A stretch of 64,000 nt of DNA from Winslowiella arboricola (GTDB lineage: Bacteria > Pseudomonadota > Gammaproteobacteria > Enterobacterales > Enterobacteriaceae). How positions within the stretch are numbered: position 1 is the stretch's first letter; each line of letters begins with the position of its first letter. The stretch spans positions 62,001 to 126,000 of the forward strand of contig NZ_JAODIM010000043.1 of NCBI RefSeq assembly GCF_025527015.1, in the 5' to 3' direction. Shown piece after piece: positions 39,557 to 49,958 of the stretch. The notes below the pieces were generated by a model, which had not been told where the DNA came from, did not search any database, and was given only the letters and a program-made list of their open reading frames with translations. The position numbers and the translations under genes are program-made.

Positions 39557-40897
39557 ATGAAAGTCACCGTATTTGGTATCGGCTATGTTGGTCTGGTTCA
39601 GGCTGCGGTACTGGCCGAAGTCGGACATGACGTTCTTTGTATCGATGTCGACGAGAACAAAGTAGAAAACCTTAAGAAAGGAATCATTCCGATCTTTGAA
39701 CCAGGTCTGACACCCCTCGTCATGCAGAACTACGAAGCCGGTCGGCTGAAGTTCAGCACGAACGCCGAAGAGGGCGTTAATCACGGCGTAATGCAATTTA
39801 TTGCAGTCGGAACGCCGCCAGACGAAGATGGCTCAGCGGATCTGAAATATGTTACCGCTGTGGCGCGCACCATTGCGCAACATATGAACGAGCACAAAGT
39901 CGTTATCGACAAATCAACGGTACCGGTAGGCACCGCTGACCGTGTCCGTGCGGTAATGGCGGAAACCTTACAGGCGCGTGACCACAACATCAGTTTCGAT
40001 GTGGTTTCCAACCCTGAGTTTCTGAAAGAGGGTGCAGCGGTCAATGACTGTATGCGTCCTGAGCGTATCGTTGTCGGTACCGATAATGAGGATGTGGTGG
40101 AACTGCTGCGTGAACTTTACGAGCCGTTTAACCGTAATCACGATCGTATGATCCTGATGGATATCCGCAGCGCCGAGCTGACCAAGTATGCCGCGAACTG
40201 TATGCTGGCAACCAAAATCAGCTTTATGAATGAGATGTCTAACCTGGCGGAACTTCTGGGTGCGGATATTGAGAAAGTGCGTCAGGGTATTGGTTCCGAT
40301 CCGCGTATCGGCTATCACTTTATCTACCCTGGCTGCGGCTACGGCGGTTCCTGCTTCCCGAAAGATGTGCAGGCGCTGATCCGTACTTCTGAGTCAATTG
40401 GCTACACGCCACGTCTGTTGCAGGCGGTGGAAGAGGTTAATGACGCGCAGAAAAATAAACTGCCGACCTTTATTAAGCGCCACTTTGGTGACAATCTGCA
40501 GGGCAAAACCTTCGCTCTGTGGGGGCTGTCGTTTAAGCCGAATACCGATGATATGCGTGAAGCTTCTGCGCGCGTGCTGATGGAAACATTATGGCAGGCG
40601 GGCGCCACCGTTCAGGCTTTCGATCCTGAAGCGATGGACGAAGCTCAGCGTATTTACGGCCATCGTGCCGATCTGAAGCTGATGGGCACCAAAGAAGCAG
40701 CATTGCAGGGCGCTGATGGTCTGGTCATTTGTACAGAGTGGAAAAACTTCCGCGCGCCAGACTTTGATGTGATTAAAAATGCCTTAAAAGAACCCGTGAT
40801 TTTTGATGGTCGTAACCTGTATGATCCAGAAAGAGTCAGCAAGCGCGGTTTTGTTTATTATGCAATCGGCCGCGGAGCGTCTATTGAAATTGCATAA
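39557..40897 (+). CDS. ugd: UDP-glucose 6-dehydrogenase
   Basis: A 446-aa NAD-dependent dehydrogenase that oxidises UDP-glucose twice to UDP-glucuronate. The N-terminal Rossmann motif [20 protein letters not shown], the catalytic Cys in [12 protein letters not shown] and the C-terminal UDP-binding domain ([16 protein letters not shown]) are intact. It is longer than E. coli Ugd (388 aa) and of the form common in Pseudomonas and Klebsiella, so it is not the direct orthologue of the E. coli enzyme. Supplies uge 14 bp downstream. Confidence 0.95.
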   Translation: MKVTVFGIGYVGLVQAAVLAEVGHDVLCIDVDENKVENLKKGIIPIFEPGLTPLVMQNYEAGRLKFSTNAEEGVNHGVMQFIAVGTPPDEDGSADLKYVTAVARTIAQHMNEHKVVIDKSTVPVGTADRVRAVMAETLQARDHNISFDVVSNPEFLKEGAAVNDCMRPERIVVGTDNEDVVELLRELYEPFNRNHDRMILMDIRSAELTKYAANCMLATKISFMNEMSNLAELLGADIEKVRQGIGSDPRIGYHFIYPGCGYGGSCFPKDVQALIRTSESIGYTPRLLQAVEEVNDAQKNKLPTFIKRHFGDNLQGKTFALWGLSFKPNTDDMREASARVLMETLWQAGATVQAFDPEAMDEAQRIYGHRADLKLMGTKEAALQGADGLVICTEWKNFRAPDFDVIKNALKEPVIFDGRNLYDPERVSKRGFVYYAIGRGASIEIA

Positions 40898-40911
40898 TTA
40901 ACGAGGAATGT

Positions 40912-41919
40912 ATGAAATATCTGGTCACCGGCGCAGCAGGCTTCATTGGTTTTCACGTTAGCCAACGGTTGTTGTTAGCCGGTCACCAGGTTGTCGGAAT
41001 CGACAACCTGAATGATTACTACGATGTAAATCTCAAAATTGCCCGCCTCGAACTGCTTAAATCTCAACCTGAATTCTTATTTGTCGCCTGCGATCTTGCC
41101 GATCGTCAGGGCATGGCGCAATTATTCGCCGAACAGGGTTTCCAGCGCGTGATTCATTTGGCGGCGCAGGCAGGCGTACGTTATTCCATCGATAATCCCC
41201 ATGCCTATGCTGACGCCAATTTAGTCGGTCATTTAAATGTGCTGGAAGGTTGTCGTCACCATAACATTGAGCATTTGTTATATGCCTCTTCCAGCTCGGT
41301 GTATGGACTAAACAGAAAAATGCCATTCTCGACCGATGATTCGGTTGATCATCCGGTTTCACTTTATGCAGCGACCAAAAAAGCCAATGAGCTGATGTCG
41401 CATACCTATTCCCATCTGTACGGAATTCCTACCACCGGGTTACGCTTCTTTACCGTATATGGTCCCTGGGGACGCCCCGATATGGCATTGTTCAAGTTCA
41501 CCCGCGCTATTATTGCGGGCGAGAGTATCGATGTTTATAACCATGGCGAAATGCGTCGCGATTTTACTTATATTGACGATATTGCGGAGTCGATTATTCG
41601 CCTGCAGGATATCGTGCCGGTAAAAGATGAAAACTGGACGGTAGAAACGGGTTCGCCAGCCACCAGCTCGGCGCCATACCGTGTATATAATATCGGCAAC
41701 AGCAATCCTGTTACGCTGATGGCCTACATTGAGGCGCTGGAAAATGCGCTGGGCATGACCGCTAATAAAAACATGCTGCCAATGCAGCCAGGTGATGTGC
41801 TGGAGACCAGTGCGGACACACAAGCGCTGTACGACGTTATTGGCTTTAAGCCGCGTACTGGTGTGGAAGAGGGGATTAAACGCTTTGTAGCGTGGTACAG
41901 GGCGTTCTACAAGGTGTAA
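40912..41919 (+). CDS. uge: UDP-glucuronate 4-epimerase (Uge-like)
   Basis: A 335-aa extended SDR-type epimerase that would convert UDP-glucuronate to UDP-galacturonate for LPS core or capsule. The NAD-binding motif GAAGFIGFHVSQ (residues 7-18), DNLNDYYDVNLK, and the catalytic SSSSVYG and YAATKKAN (Tyr-x3-Lys) are typical of the glucuronate epimerases rather than GalE; the protein closely resembles Klebsiella Uge. Third gene of galU-ugd-uge, with a strong terminator after it. Confidence 0.88.
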   Translation: MKYLVTGAAGFIGFHVSQRLLLAGHQVVGIDNLNDYYDVNLKIARLELLKSQPEFLFVACDLADRQGMAQLFAEQGFQRVIHLAAQAGVRYSIDNPHAYADANLVGHLNVLEGCRHHNIEHLLYASSSSVYGLNRKMPFSTDDSVDHPVSLYAATKKANELMSHTYSHLYGIPTTGLRFFTVYGPWGRPDMALFKFTRAIIAGESIDVYNHGEMRRDFTYIDDIAESIIRLQDIVPVKDENWTVETGSPATSSAPYRVYNIGNSNPVTLMAYIEALENALGMTANKNMLPMQPGDVLETSADTQALYDVIGFKPRTGVEEGIKRFVAWYRAFYKV

Positions 41920-41954
41920 TCAGTAACAACACAGGTGTTACTGCAGATAACAAA

Positions 41955-41977
41955 AAAGGAAGCCATTGGCTTCCTTT
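41955..41977 (+). terminator. Terminator of galU-ugd-uge
   Basis: A 10-bp stem aaaggaagcc/ggcttccttt with a 3-nt loop, then GTTTTTTG. Starts 36 bp after the uge stop. Confidence 0.9.
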
Positions 41978-42028
41978 GTTTTTTGTGCAACCTGGCGTCA
42001 CAAATGTTCAATAAAGGCGAAAATAAAA

Positions 42029-42053
42029 AACCCCATTTTTATCAAATGGGGTT
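42029..42053 (-). terminator. Terminator of hns
   Basis: A perfect 10-bp stem aaccccattt/aaatggggtt; on the minus strand it is followed by TTTTATTTT. Lies 26 bp beyond the hns stop. Confidence 0.9.
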
Positions 42054-42078
42054 ATTTGGGAAGCACCCTGAACAGCTA

Positions 42079-42486
42079 TTACAGCAGGAAATCATCCAGC
42101 TGTTTTCCCTGCTCTTCGATAGCTTTTTTGATCACGGCCGGAGTACGACCCTGGCCAGTCCAGGTTTTGGATTCGCCATTCTCATCGATGTATGAATATT
42201 TAGCCGGACGCGCAGCGCGTTTTGCTTTGCCCGCAGCTTTAGTTGCAGCCATAGTCTGCAGCAATTCATTAGGGTCGATACCGTCAGCAATCAGCATCTC
42301 ACGATATTGCTGCAGTTTTTTGGTACGTTCTTCAATCTCGGCCTGAGCCTGAGAATCTTCATCGCGACGTTCGTTAACGACGACTTCCAGTTTTTCCAGC
42401 ATCTCTTCCAGAGTCTCAAGGGTGCATTCTCTGGCTTGGGCACGCAGAGTGCGGATGTTGTTCAGAATTTTAAGTGCTTCGCTCAT
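42079..42486 (-). CDS. hns: Nucleoid-associated silencer H-NS
   Basis: H-NS (135 aa; E. coli 137) coats and silences AT-rich, often horizontally acquired DNA. The N-terminal dimerisation helices (1-65) are followed by a linker and the C-terminal DNA-binding hook [15 protein letters not shown] (about 108-122). Start ATG 42486 ([13 protein letters not shown]); an in-frame ATG 6 codons earlier is unconserved. Its neighbours are the uge operon (convergent) and tdk (divergent). Confidence 0.98.
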   Translation of the reverse strand: MSEALKILNNIRTLRAQARECTLETLEEMLEKLEVVVNERRDEDSQAQAEIEERTKKLQQYREMLIADGIDPNELLQTMAATKAAGKAKRAARPAKYSYIDENGESKTWTGQGRTPAVIKKAIEEQGKQLDDFLL

Positions 42487-43006
42487 TGTCCTAACTCTCG
42501 ACATTATATTGGGTGGGAGAAATGTTCTGCCTGATAATAATAGAGGCCGTAAATAGGAACTGCAATAGTTAATTTTGTAAGAAACTCAAAATAACTATTT
42601 AAAGTGGGATTAGCATAACGCTATTAGCAAAAATTTAAACCCCATTGATGCAGAAATATGCCATCTGATAAAAAATAAAGCACCATAACTGTGCGCCAGG
42701 TAGGGTTTTGCTACTGTCGTTAAGCCAAATAGTGAGGGTGAAAAGCTAAGAATGGCCTTACAGAACCGCTGACAGCAAACTAAAATAGAGAAAAGTCCGG
42801 CGATATTAACGCTTTCTATATTGCTTTTTTACCGTTAAATGCGCTTTCCATGACGGAAGATTGTTGCTTTAAACAGCAGGGGTAAAATTAAGCTGCCGCA
42901 GAGGGTCATCAGGCGGCGCTGAGATGCCGGTGCCGCAATATTGCGTGATACTGTGATACAATCCGTGACATACACGGGTAACCTTTCAAGCATGGAGTTC
43001 GGCCTG
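42487..43006. other. 520-bp hns/tdk intergenic region
   Basis: A long, AT-rich spacer with no supported gene. It must contain the hns promoter (minus) and the tdk promoter (plus). H-NS is known to bind AT-rich DNA near its own gene; no individual operator could be placed by eye. Confidence 0.5.
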
Positions 43007-43627
43007 ATGGCTCAGCTTTATTTTTATTATTCGGCGATGAACGCTGGCAAATCCACTGCGCTGTTACAGTCTTCTTATAATTATCATGAAAGAGGGATGC
43101 GCACGCTGATCTATACCGCTGAGATCGACAACCGCTTTGGCGTGGCGAAAGTCAGCTCGCGTATTGGTCTTTCATCTCCAGCAAAACTTTATAATAACCA
43201 CACTTCACTGTTGCAGGAAATTAGCGCAGAACATCAACAGCAGACCGTGCATTGCGTGCTGGTGGATGAAAGCCAATTTCTTACACGAGAACAGGTTAAA
43301 GAACTTTCTGATGTGGTCGACAATCTCGATATACCTGTACTCTGTTATGGATTACGTACAGATTTTCGTGGTGAATTGTTTAGCGGCAGTCAGTATTTAT
43401 TGGCCTGGTCGGATAAGCTGGTTGAACTAAAAACAATCTGCCACTGTGGTCGCAAAGCCAGTATGGTATTACGCCTCGACAGTCATGGCGCGCCATATAA
43501 AGAGGGTGAGCAGGTGGTGATTGGCGGGAATGAACGCTACGTCTCAGTCTGTCGTAAGCACTATAAAGAAGCGTTGTATAGCGGTGCTCATAGCGCAATA
43601 TATGGCGACCGCACCCCGGCTCAATAA
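43007..43627 (+). CDS. tdk: Thymidine kinase Tdk
   Basis: Tdk (206 aa; E. coli 205) phosphorylates thymidine for salvage. The P-loop SAMNAGKST (Gly14, Lys15), the VLVDESQF motif, and zinc cysteines in TICHCGRKA and VSVCRKHY are all seen. Start ATG 43007 ([12 protein letters not shown]) follows ATGGAGTTCGGCCTG; the upstream 22-codon extension is unlikely to be used. A strong terminator follows. Confidence 0.97.
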   Translation: MAQLYFYYSAMNAGKSTALLQSSYNYHERGMRTLIYTAEIDNRFGVAKVSSRIGLSSPAKLYNNHTSLLQEISAEHQQQTVHCVLVDESQFLTREQVKELSDVVDNLDIPVLCYGLRTDFRGELFSGSQYLLAWSDKLVELKTICHCGRKASMVLRLDSHGAPYKEGEQVVIGGNERYVSVCRKHYKEALYSGAHSAIYGDRTPAQ

Positions 43628-43715
43628 ACTGTTGCTCACGCCAGCTTAAATCGGCGCAAACGGTTGTCCTGCACATTTAGCTGTGGAAATAATTGCTTAG
43701 TGATTATCCATGATA

Positions 43716-43737
43716 AAAACCCGCCGGAGCGGGTTTT
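43716..43737 (+). terminator. Terminator of tdk
   Basis: A 9-bp stem aaaacccgc/gcgggtttt with a CGGA tetraloop, then TTT. Lies between convergent tdk and adhE and may serve both. Confidence 0.9.
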
Positions 43738-43756
43738 TTTACAGCTTATTCAGCGC

Positions 43757-46441
43757 TTAGCTTTTTACTTTTTTCTCAACCTTTTCACTTTTCACCGGTT
43801 GTGCTTTCACAGCTTCTGCAACATTCGCGAAAGGTTCGACAAAATCACGACCGTAGAAACTGTCCAGCATAATCTGTTTCAGTTCAGCAATCAGCGGATA
43901 ACGTGGGTTTGCTCCGGTACACTGGTCATCAAACGCATCGTCAGCCAGTTTGTCGACTTTTGCGAGGAAGTCAGCTTCCTGCACGCCGGCTTCGCGGATA
44001 GATTTTGGAATGCCCAGTTCAGCTTTCATCTCTTCCAGCCAGGCCAGCAGCTTTTCAATTTTCTGCGCGGTGCGGTCACCCGCAGCGCTTAAACCTAAGT
44101 GGTCGGCGATCTCGGCATAACGACGGCGCGCCTGTGGGCGGTCATACTGACTGAAGGCGGTCTGCTTGGTCGGGTTGTCATTGGCGTTATAGCGAATAAC
44201 GTTACAAATCAGCAGCGAGTTCGCCAGGCCGTGCGGAATGTGGAACTCGGAACCCAGTTTATGCGCCATGGAGTGACAGACCCCGAGGAAGGCGTTGGCA
44301 AAAGCGATACCGGCAATGGTGGCGGCATTATGTACACGTTCACGGGCGACCGGGTTTTTCGCCCCTTCGCGGTAACTGGCTGGCAGGTTGTGTTGCAACA
44401 GTTTCAGCGCCTGCAACGCCTGGCCGTCAGAGTACTCGTTGGCCAGCACGGAAACGTAGGCTTCCAGTGAGTGGGTGACCGCATCCAGACCACCGAAGGC
44501 GCACAGTGATTTCGGCATATTCATCACGAGGTTGGCATCGACAATCGCCATATCCGGGGTCAGCGCGTAATCTGCCAGCGGATATTTCTGACCTGTGGCA
44601 TCATCGGTCACCACCGCAAACGGGGTGACTTCAGAACCGGTACCGGAGGTGGTGGTAATCGCGATCATTTTCGCTTTCACACCCATTTTCGGGAACTTAT
44701 AGATGCGTTTACGGATATCCATAAAGCGCAGCGCCAGCTCTTCAAAGGCGGTTTCCGGATGCTCATACATCACCCACATGATTTTCGCCGCATCCATTGG
44801 TGAGCCACCGCCCAGTGCGATAATCACATCTGGTTTAAATGAGTGCATCTGCTCGGCGCCTTTACGCACCACGCTGAGGGTGGGATCCGCTTCCACTTCA
44901 AAGAACACTTCAGTTTCGACACCGTGTGCTTTCATCACATTGATAATCTGGTCGGCATAACCGTTGTTAAACAGGTAACGGTCGGTGACGATAAAGGCGC
45001 GTCTGGCCCCATCGGTCGCCACTTCCTGCAGGGCGACAGGCAGTGAACCACGACGGAAGTAAATAGACTTCGGAAGTTTATGCCACAACATATTCTCTGC
45101 TCGCTTGGCCACGGTTTTCTTGTTGATCAGATGTTTAGGTCCGACGTTTTCAGAAATGGAGTTACCGCCCCAGGAGCCGCAACCCAGCGTCAGCGACGGC
45201 GCCAGTTTAAAGTTATACAGATCGCCGATACCCCCCTGTGAAGCCGGGGTATTGATCAGGATACGTGCGGTTTTCATCTTGTCGCCAAAGAAGTTGACGC
45301 GTTCACGCTCGTTATCCTGGTCGGTATACAGACAGGAGGTGTGACCGATGCCGCCCATGGCGACCAGTTTTTCCGCCTTGCTGATGGCATCTGCAAAATC
45401 TTTGGCGCGGTACATGGCAAGGGTAGGGGAGAGTTTTTCGTGCGCAAAAGGCTCGGACTCATCAACCAGTTTCACTTCACCGATCAGAATTTTGGTATGC
45501 GCCGGTACCGTAATACCGGCGATTTCGGCAATTTTCACCGCTGCCTGACCGACGATGGCGGCATTCAGCGCACCGTTCTTCAGCAGGATATCCTGCACTG
45601 CTTTCAGCTCTTTGCCCTGCAACATATAGGCGCCGTGGCTGGCAAAGCGCTCACGTACTGCTTCATAGACGGAATCCACTACGATAACGGATTGTTCAGA
45701 GGCGCAGATCACGCCGTTATCGAAGGTTTTTGACATCAGGATAGAAGCGACGGCACGTTTGATATCGGCGGTTTCATCAATAACCACCGGCGTATTACCG
45801 GCGCCAACGCCAATTGCAGGTTTGCCGGAACTGTAGGCGGCTTTAACCATGCCCGGACCACCGGTCGCAAGGATCAGGTTGATATCCGGGTGATGCATCA
45901 GCTGGTTAGAGAGTTCGACTGACGGGACATCAATCCAGCCGATAATATCTTTTGGCGCACCGGCGGCAATCGCCGCCTGCAATACAATATCGGCGGCTTT
46001 ATTGGTAGCGTCTTTCGCCCGTGGATGTGGCGAGAAAATAATGCCGTTACGGGTTTTCAGGCTGATTAAAGCTTTAAAAATCGCGGTTGACGTTGGGTTG
46101 GTGGTCGGGACAATCCCGCAGATAATACCAGTGGGTTCGGCGATGGTAATGGTGCCGTAGGTTTCATCGGTTTCGAGGATGCCACAGGTTTTTTCGTCTT
46201 TATAAGCGTTGTAAATATATTCAGATGCGAAGTGGTTTTTGATTACTTTATCTTCCACAATACCCATGCCGGATTCCGCGACAGCCATTTTGGCCAGCGG
46301 GATTCGGGCATCGGCAGCCGCCAGAGCGGCAGCGCGGAAGATTTTGTCTACTTGTTCTTGAGTGAAGTTGGCGTATTCACGCTGGGCTTTTTTAACGCGT
46401 TCTACCAGTGCGTTAAGTTCAGCGATATTGGTAACGGCCAT
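43757..46441 (-). CDS. adhE: Bifunctional acetaldehyde-CoA/alcohol dehydrogenase AdhE
   Basis: AdhE (894 aa; E. coli 891) reduces acetyl-CoA to acetaldehyde and then ethanol in fermentation. The N-terminal ALDH domain has the catalytic Cys in DNGVICASEQS (about residue 246); the C-terminal iron-type ADH domain contains GGGSPMDAAKIMWV and the metal-site segment GVCHSMAHKLGSEFHIPHG. It forms spirosomes in the cytosol. A 494-bp upstream region precedes it, as expected for a gene with several regulators. Confidence 0.98.
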   Translation of the reverse strand: MAVTNIAELNALVERVKKAQREYANFTQEQVDKIFRAAALAAADARIPLAKMAVAESGMGIVEDKVIKNHFASEYIYNAYKDEKTCGILETDETYGTITIAEPTGIICGIVPTTNPTSTAIFKALISLKTRNGIIFSPHPRAKDATNKAADIVLQAAIAAGAPKDIIGWIDVPSVELSNQLMHHPDINLILATGGPGMVKAAYSSGKPAIGVGAGNTPVVIDETADIKRAVASILMSKTFDNGVICASEQSVIVVDSVYEAVRERFASHGAYMLQGKELKAVQDILLKNGALNAAIVGQAAVKIAEIAGITVPAHTKILIGEVKLVDESEPFAHEKLSPTLAMYRAKDFADAISKAEKLVAMGGIGHTSCLYTDQDNERERVNFFGDKMKTARILINTPASQGGIGDLYNFKLAPSLTLGCGSWGGNSISENVGPKHLINKKTVAKRAENMLWHKLPKSIYFRRGSLPVALQEVATDGARRAFIVTDRYLFNNGYADQIINVMKAHGVETEVFFEVEADPTLSVVRKGAEQMHSFKPDVIIALGGGSPMDAAKIMWVMYEHPETAFEELALRFMDIRKRIYKFPKMGVKAKMIAITTTSGTGSEVTPFAVVTDDATGQKYPLADYALTPDMAIVDANLVMNMPKSLCAFGGLDAVTHSLEAYVSVLANEYSDGQALQALKLLQHNLPASYREGAKNPVARERVHNAATIAGIAFANAFLGVCHSMAHKLGSEFHIPHGLANSLLICNVIRYNANDNPTKQTAFSQYDRPQARRRYAEIADHLGLSAAGDRTAQKIEKLLAWLEEMKAELGIPKSIREAGVQEADFLAKVDKLADDAFDDQCTGANPRYPLIAELKQIMLDSFYGRDFVEPFANVAEAVKAQPVKSEKVEKKVKS

Positions 46442-46935
46442 AATGCATCTCCTGATGGAAGTTAAACTTTTTTAGTAAACAAACTTCGACTACGGAGTAT
46501 AGTCAGAGGGCGGCAAACTGTCGTGGGATTACGAAGTCAGTTTGCCAAAATACCCTTGTAAATCATGTTCATTTACTAAAAGAGTTTTGCTGCTTCTGCT
46601 GTCTGATGTTACGCTTCTGGCACTTGCTTACTTTACTTTCTTAATGTCACTGAGCTTACCCCTGTGGTGGGCAGGATTTCATGATCTGCATCAAGATTTA
46701 TGCAAGCTGACTCCATTCAGCACTGATTAAAGTTTGATCAGGCGCAAAGAATTTAATCTTTCCCAGTCAGCTCAACCTTCCGCCAAATCATGCAACTGCT
46801 CAGAATGCTGAATACTGGTGCGTTATGCTGGCTTTTGGTTTAAATCGAGACTGTTATGCTGCGCTGTTCGCTGGAATCCACCACACTTTTCCATTAGATT
46901 AGGCGGCTGAAATTGGCTCAGGTCTGGAGCGCTGA
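46442..46935. other. 494-bp adhE/ychE divergent region
   Basis: Must contain the adhE promoter and leader. A 62-codon frame at 46542-46730 was not accepted as a gene (see rejected items). No clear operator could be identified by eye. Confidence 0.5.
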
Positions 46936-47583
46936 GTGAACCCCGCAATTCTTGATTTATCCGGCTATATTAAATTTTTTGTCGGGCTGTTTGCGCTGGT
47001 CAATCCCGTGGGGATTATTCCGGTGTTTATCAGCATGACCAGCTATCAGCCGGTAGCTGAACGTAATAAAACCAATCTGACTGCCAATCTGGCGGTGGCG
47101 ATTATTTTGTGGACCTCATTGTTTCTCGGCGATGCCATCCTGCATATATTTGGTATCTCCATTGACTCGTTCCGCATTGCCGGTGGCATTCTGGTGGTGA
47201 CTATTGCGATGTCGATGATCAGCGGCAAGCTGGGTGAGGATAAGCAGAACAAGCAGGAGAAATCGGAAACCGCTATCCGCGAGAGTATTGGCGTGGTACC
47301 CCTGGCGCTGCCGCTTATGGCCGGGCCGGGTGCGATCAGTTCGACCATCGTCTGGAGCACCCGCTATCACAACTGGCAAAATTTGCTTGGCTTCAGCCTG
47401 GCGATTGCGCTATTTGCTGCCTGTTGCTGGCTGCTGTTTCGTGCCGCGCCATTAATGGTGCGTCTGTTAGGCCAGACCGGAATTAATGTGATAACCCGTA
47501 TTATGGGATTATTGCTGATGGCTCTGGGAATTGAATTTGTTGTTACCGGTATCAAAGCGCTGTTCCCTGGCTTAGTCAGCTAA
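46936..47583 (+). CDS. ychE: MarC family inner membrane protein YchE
   Basis: A 215-aa integral membrane protein of the MarC/YchE family (six predicted helices), the same length as E. coli YchE. Conserved segments are LVNPVGIIPVFISMTSY, RIAGGILVVTIAMSMISGK and GPGAISSTIVW. Function is unknown; MarC itself is not needed for the mar phenotype. The start appears to be GTG 46936 after TGGAGCGCTGA. It lies upstream of opp, as in E. coli. Confidence 0.93.
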   Translation: MNPAILDLSGYIKFFVGLFALVNPVGIIPVFISMTSYQPVAERNKTNLTANLAVAIILWTSLFLGDAILHIFGISIDSFRIAGGILVVTIAMSMISGKLGEDKQNKQEKSETAIRESIGVVPLALPLMAGPGAISSTIVWSTRYHNWQNLLGFSLAIALFAACCWLLFRAAPLMVRLLGQTGINVITRIMGLLLMALGIEFVVTGIKALFPGLVS

Positions 47584-47608
47584 TCTTTTTCTCCCTGCTA
47601 TCTGCAAA

Positions 47609-47633
47609 AATAAGCGCACAATATGCGCTTATT
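47609..47633 (+). terminator. Terminator of ychE
   Basis: A 10-bp stem aataagcgca/tgcgcttatt with a 5-nt loop followed by TTTTA; 25 bp after the ychE stop. Confidence 0.9.
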
Positions 47634-48312
47634 TTTTATCCATCGCTCTGTTTGTGCCTCATAACAGTGCATCTTGTGAAAATAATGCACAAGCATAGTG
47701 CAATTATTCATTTCTCTTATTCAATGAAAGCTGAGATAAGGTTAATTTCTACCATCTGAGCCGATTACCGAACACAGCCTGCTGGCTGTTACTTTTCTCA
47801 CACAATTGTCTGGCGATGAAATGATATTTGCTGGTTTTGTTGCGAATAATTGTCGCTTTAATCCAGCATATTGTGCTGAACTGGTCATAATTTCTGATTG
47901 TTTGTGCATTTTGTGCGCAAGTAAATTATTTTATCAACATTTAAAAAGCGGATTTCAGTTGTAACGTGCTGATCTATAATGTTTTATGGCTTATTTTTGG
48001 TTAATAAATAACACTTTTGTGCTGATTGTTAACGTGATAAAAGAGAATTAGTTAACATTTTCACTATTTTGCTTTGGCGCATCATACCGCCTTCTGCTAA
48101 TTTCCGACGCAATGTGAAAAAAAACGGCCCTGTTTGCAAAATGAGAATGAATTTTGCTTATAACTTAATAGCTAATTATTAATGCGGTAAGTTTCCTTCT
48201 GATTCAGGCTTGCGCCAGATAATCAGGATTCATTCTCATTACGTTTGCACTACTGCTTAGCACGCAGCGCAAGTGGCATGCAGATCCACCAATAAGGATA
48301 AGTAACAGTTTT
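47634..48312. promoter_or_regulatory. 679-bp opp upstream region with a TTGTGC cluster
   Basis: AT-rich and without a gene. It contains six exact TTGTGC or GCACAA hexamers (47652, 47687, 47871, 47902, 47911, 48017), far more than chance in about 370 bp, and so probably binding sites for the control of opp. opp is Lrp- and GcvB-controlled in E. coli, but this hexamer is not their known motif. Confidence 0.5.
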
Positions 48313-49929
48313 ATGAAATTGACTAACGCGCCGCTATTTATCCTGTTATCGGGTCTGACAGCTTCCGCAACCGGCGCCACCGTTCCTCCGGGGACGGAGC
48401 TGGCGCCCGAACAAGCGATTGTGATTAATAATGGCAGCGAAGTGGCATCACTGGATCCGCATAAAACGGAAGGTGTGCCGGAAAGCAATGTGTTACTTAA
48501 TTTGCTGGAAGGGCTGGTATCCAGTGACAATTATGGTCAGCTGGTGCCGGGCGTCGCCGCGCGCTGGGAAAACAGCGAGGGCAAAGTCTGGACCTTCTGG
48601 TTGCGTAAAGATGCCCGCTGGAGCAACGGAGAGCCGGTCACGGCGCAGGATTTTGTTTATAGCTGGCAACGTCTGGTTGACCCGAAAACCGCTTCACCCT
48701 ATGCCAGCTATGTGCAGTATGCGCATATCGCCAATGTCGATGAGATTATCAGTGGTAAAAAACCCGCCACCGCGCTGGGCGTCAAAGCGCTTGATGATCA
48801 CCGCTTGCAGGTGACGCTCAGTCAGCCTGTGCCTTATCTGCTGGCGATGCTGGCGCATACCGCAATGAAACCGGTCAATCGCCACGCGATAGAAACCTTT
48901 GGCGATCGGTGGACCCGTCCTGAGCACTTTGTCGGCAACGGCGCTTACAACCTTGCCAGCTGGGTAGTGAATGAGAAGATTGTGCTGAAGCGCAATCCCA
49001 CTTACTGGAATAACCGCCAGACCGTGATTGAGCAGGGCACCTTTTTACCGATTGCTTCGGAAACCAGCGATGTTAATCGCTTCCGCAGCGGGGAAATCGA
49101 TATCACCAACAGTGCGATTCCGCCAGAGCTCTATCCGATGCTGAAAAAAGAACTGGGTGAGCAGCTGCACGTCAGTCCTTATCTCTGCACCTTCTATTAC
49201 GAAATTAATAACCAGCGTGCACCTTTCACCGATGCGCGCGTGCGTACCGCGCTGAAATTAACGCTCGATCGTGAAATTATCGCCGACAAAATAATGGGGC
49301 AGGGACAGATCCCGGCTTATGGCCTGACGCCGCCTTTCACCGCAGGTGCGCGCTTCTCGCCGCCGGAGTGGTTTACCCTGACGCAGGCGCAGCGTAACGC
49401 CCAGGCGAAAACGCTGCTGGAACAGGCTGGCTACAGCGCCAGCAAACCGCTGAAATTTACCCTGCTGTATAACACTTCCGATCAGAATAAAAAGCAGGCG
49501 ATTGCAGCGGCTTCGATGTGGAACAAGAATCTCGGCGCCGATGTAACCCTGCAAAACCAGGAGTGGAAAACGTTGCTGGCAACCAGGCATAACGCGCAGT
49601 ATGACGTGGTGCGCGCCACCTGGTGCTCGGACTACAACGAGCCGTCAACCTTCCTCAATATGCTGCTGAGTGATTCATCGACCAATACCGCATTTTATAA
49701 AAGCAAATCCTTTGATGACCTGATGGCGCAGTCGTTGAGCGCGCCTGACGATAAGACACGTAGCTCGCTGTATCAGCGCGCTGAGAGCCAGCTGGATCGT
49801 GACTCGGCGATTATCCCGGTTTACTACCGCGTCAGTGTGCGTCTGGTGAAACCCTGGGTGGGCGGCTATACCGGTCGCGATCCGCAGGATCTGACTGACT
49901 TACAGTATTACTACATCACGAAACATTAA
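48313..49929 (+). CDS. Oligopeptide ABC transporter substrate-binding protein (OppA paralogue)
   Basis: A 538-aa periplasmic SBP_bac_5 family protein, intact. After a signal peptide (KLTNAPLFILLSGLTASATG) come the OppA landmarks SLDPHKTEGVPESN, WTFWLRKDARWSNGEPVTAQDF, and YLCTFYYEINNQ. It is clearly related to, but diverged from, the second OppA copy downstream, so the tandem duplication is old. The only obvious ribosome site (AAGGATAAG) is unusually far from the ATG. Because the second oppA is broken, this may be the only working binding protein for OppBCDF here. Confidence 0.93.
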   Translation: MKLTNAPLFILLSGLTASATGATVPPGTELAPEQAIVINNGSEVASLDPHKTEGVPESNVLLNLLEGLVSSDNYGQLVPGVAARWENSEGKVWTFWLRKDARWSNGEPVTAQDFVYSWQRLVDPKTASPYASYVQYAHIANVDEIISGKKPATALGVKALDDHRLQVTLSQPVPYLLAMLAHTAMKPVNRHAIETFGDRWTRPEHFVGNGAYNLASWVVNEKIVLKRNPTYWNNRQTVIEQGTFLPIASETSDVNRFRSGEIDITNSAIPPELYPMLKKELGEQLHVSPYLCTFYYEINNQRAPFTDARVRTALKLTLDREIIADKIMGQGQIPAYGLTPPFTAGARFSPPEWFTLTQAQRNAQAKTLLEQAGYSASKPLKFTLLYNTSDQNKKQAIAAASMWNKNLGADVTLQNQEWKTLLATRHNAQYDVVRATWCSDYNEPSTFLNMLLSDSSTNTAFYKSKSFDDLMAQSLSAPDDKTRSSLYQRAESQLDRDSAIIPVYYRVSVRLVKPWVGGYTGRDPQDLTDLQYYYITKH

Positions 49930-49940
49930 TTTGCCGCGCA

Positions 49941-49958
49941 CCGGGCGATACAGCCCGG
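49941..49958 (+). terminator. Hairpin between the two oppA genes
   Basis: Stem ccgggc/gcccgg with a 6-nt loop, 11 bp after the first oppA stop. No U tract follows, so it may limit rather than end transcription into the second oppA. Confidence 0.3.

Noticed and set aside
46542-46730. 62-codon frame between adhE and ychE with a hydrophobic stretch
   Set aside because: No good ribosome site, no conservation I can recall, and it lies in the adhE control region, so it is treated as chance.
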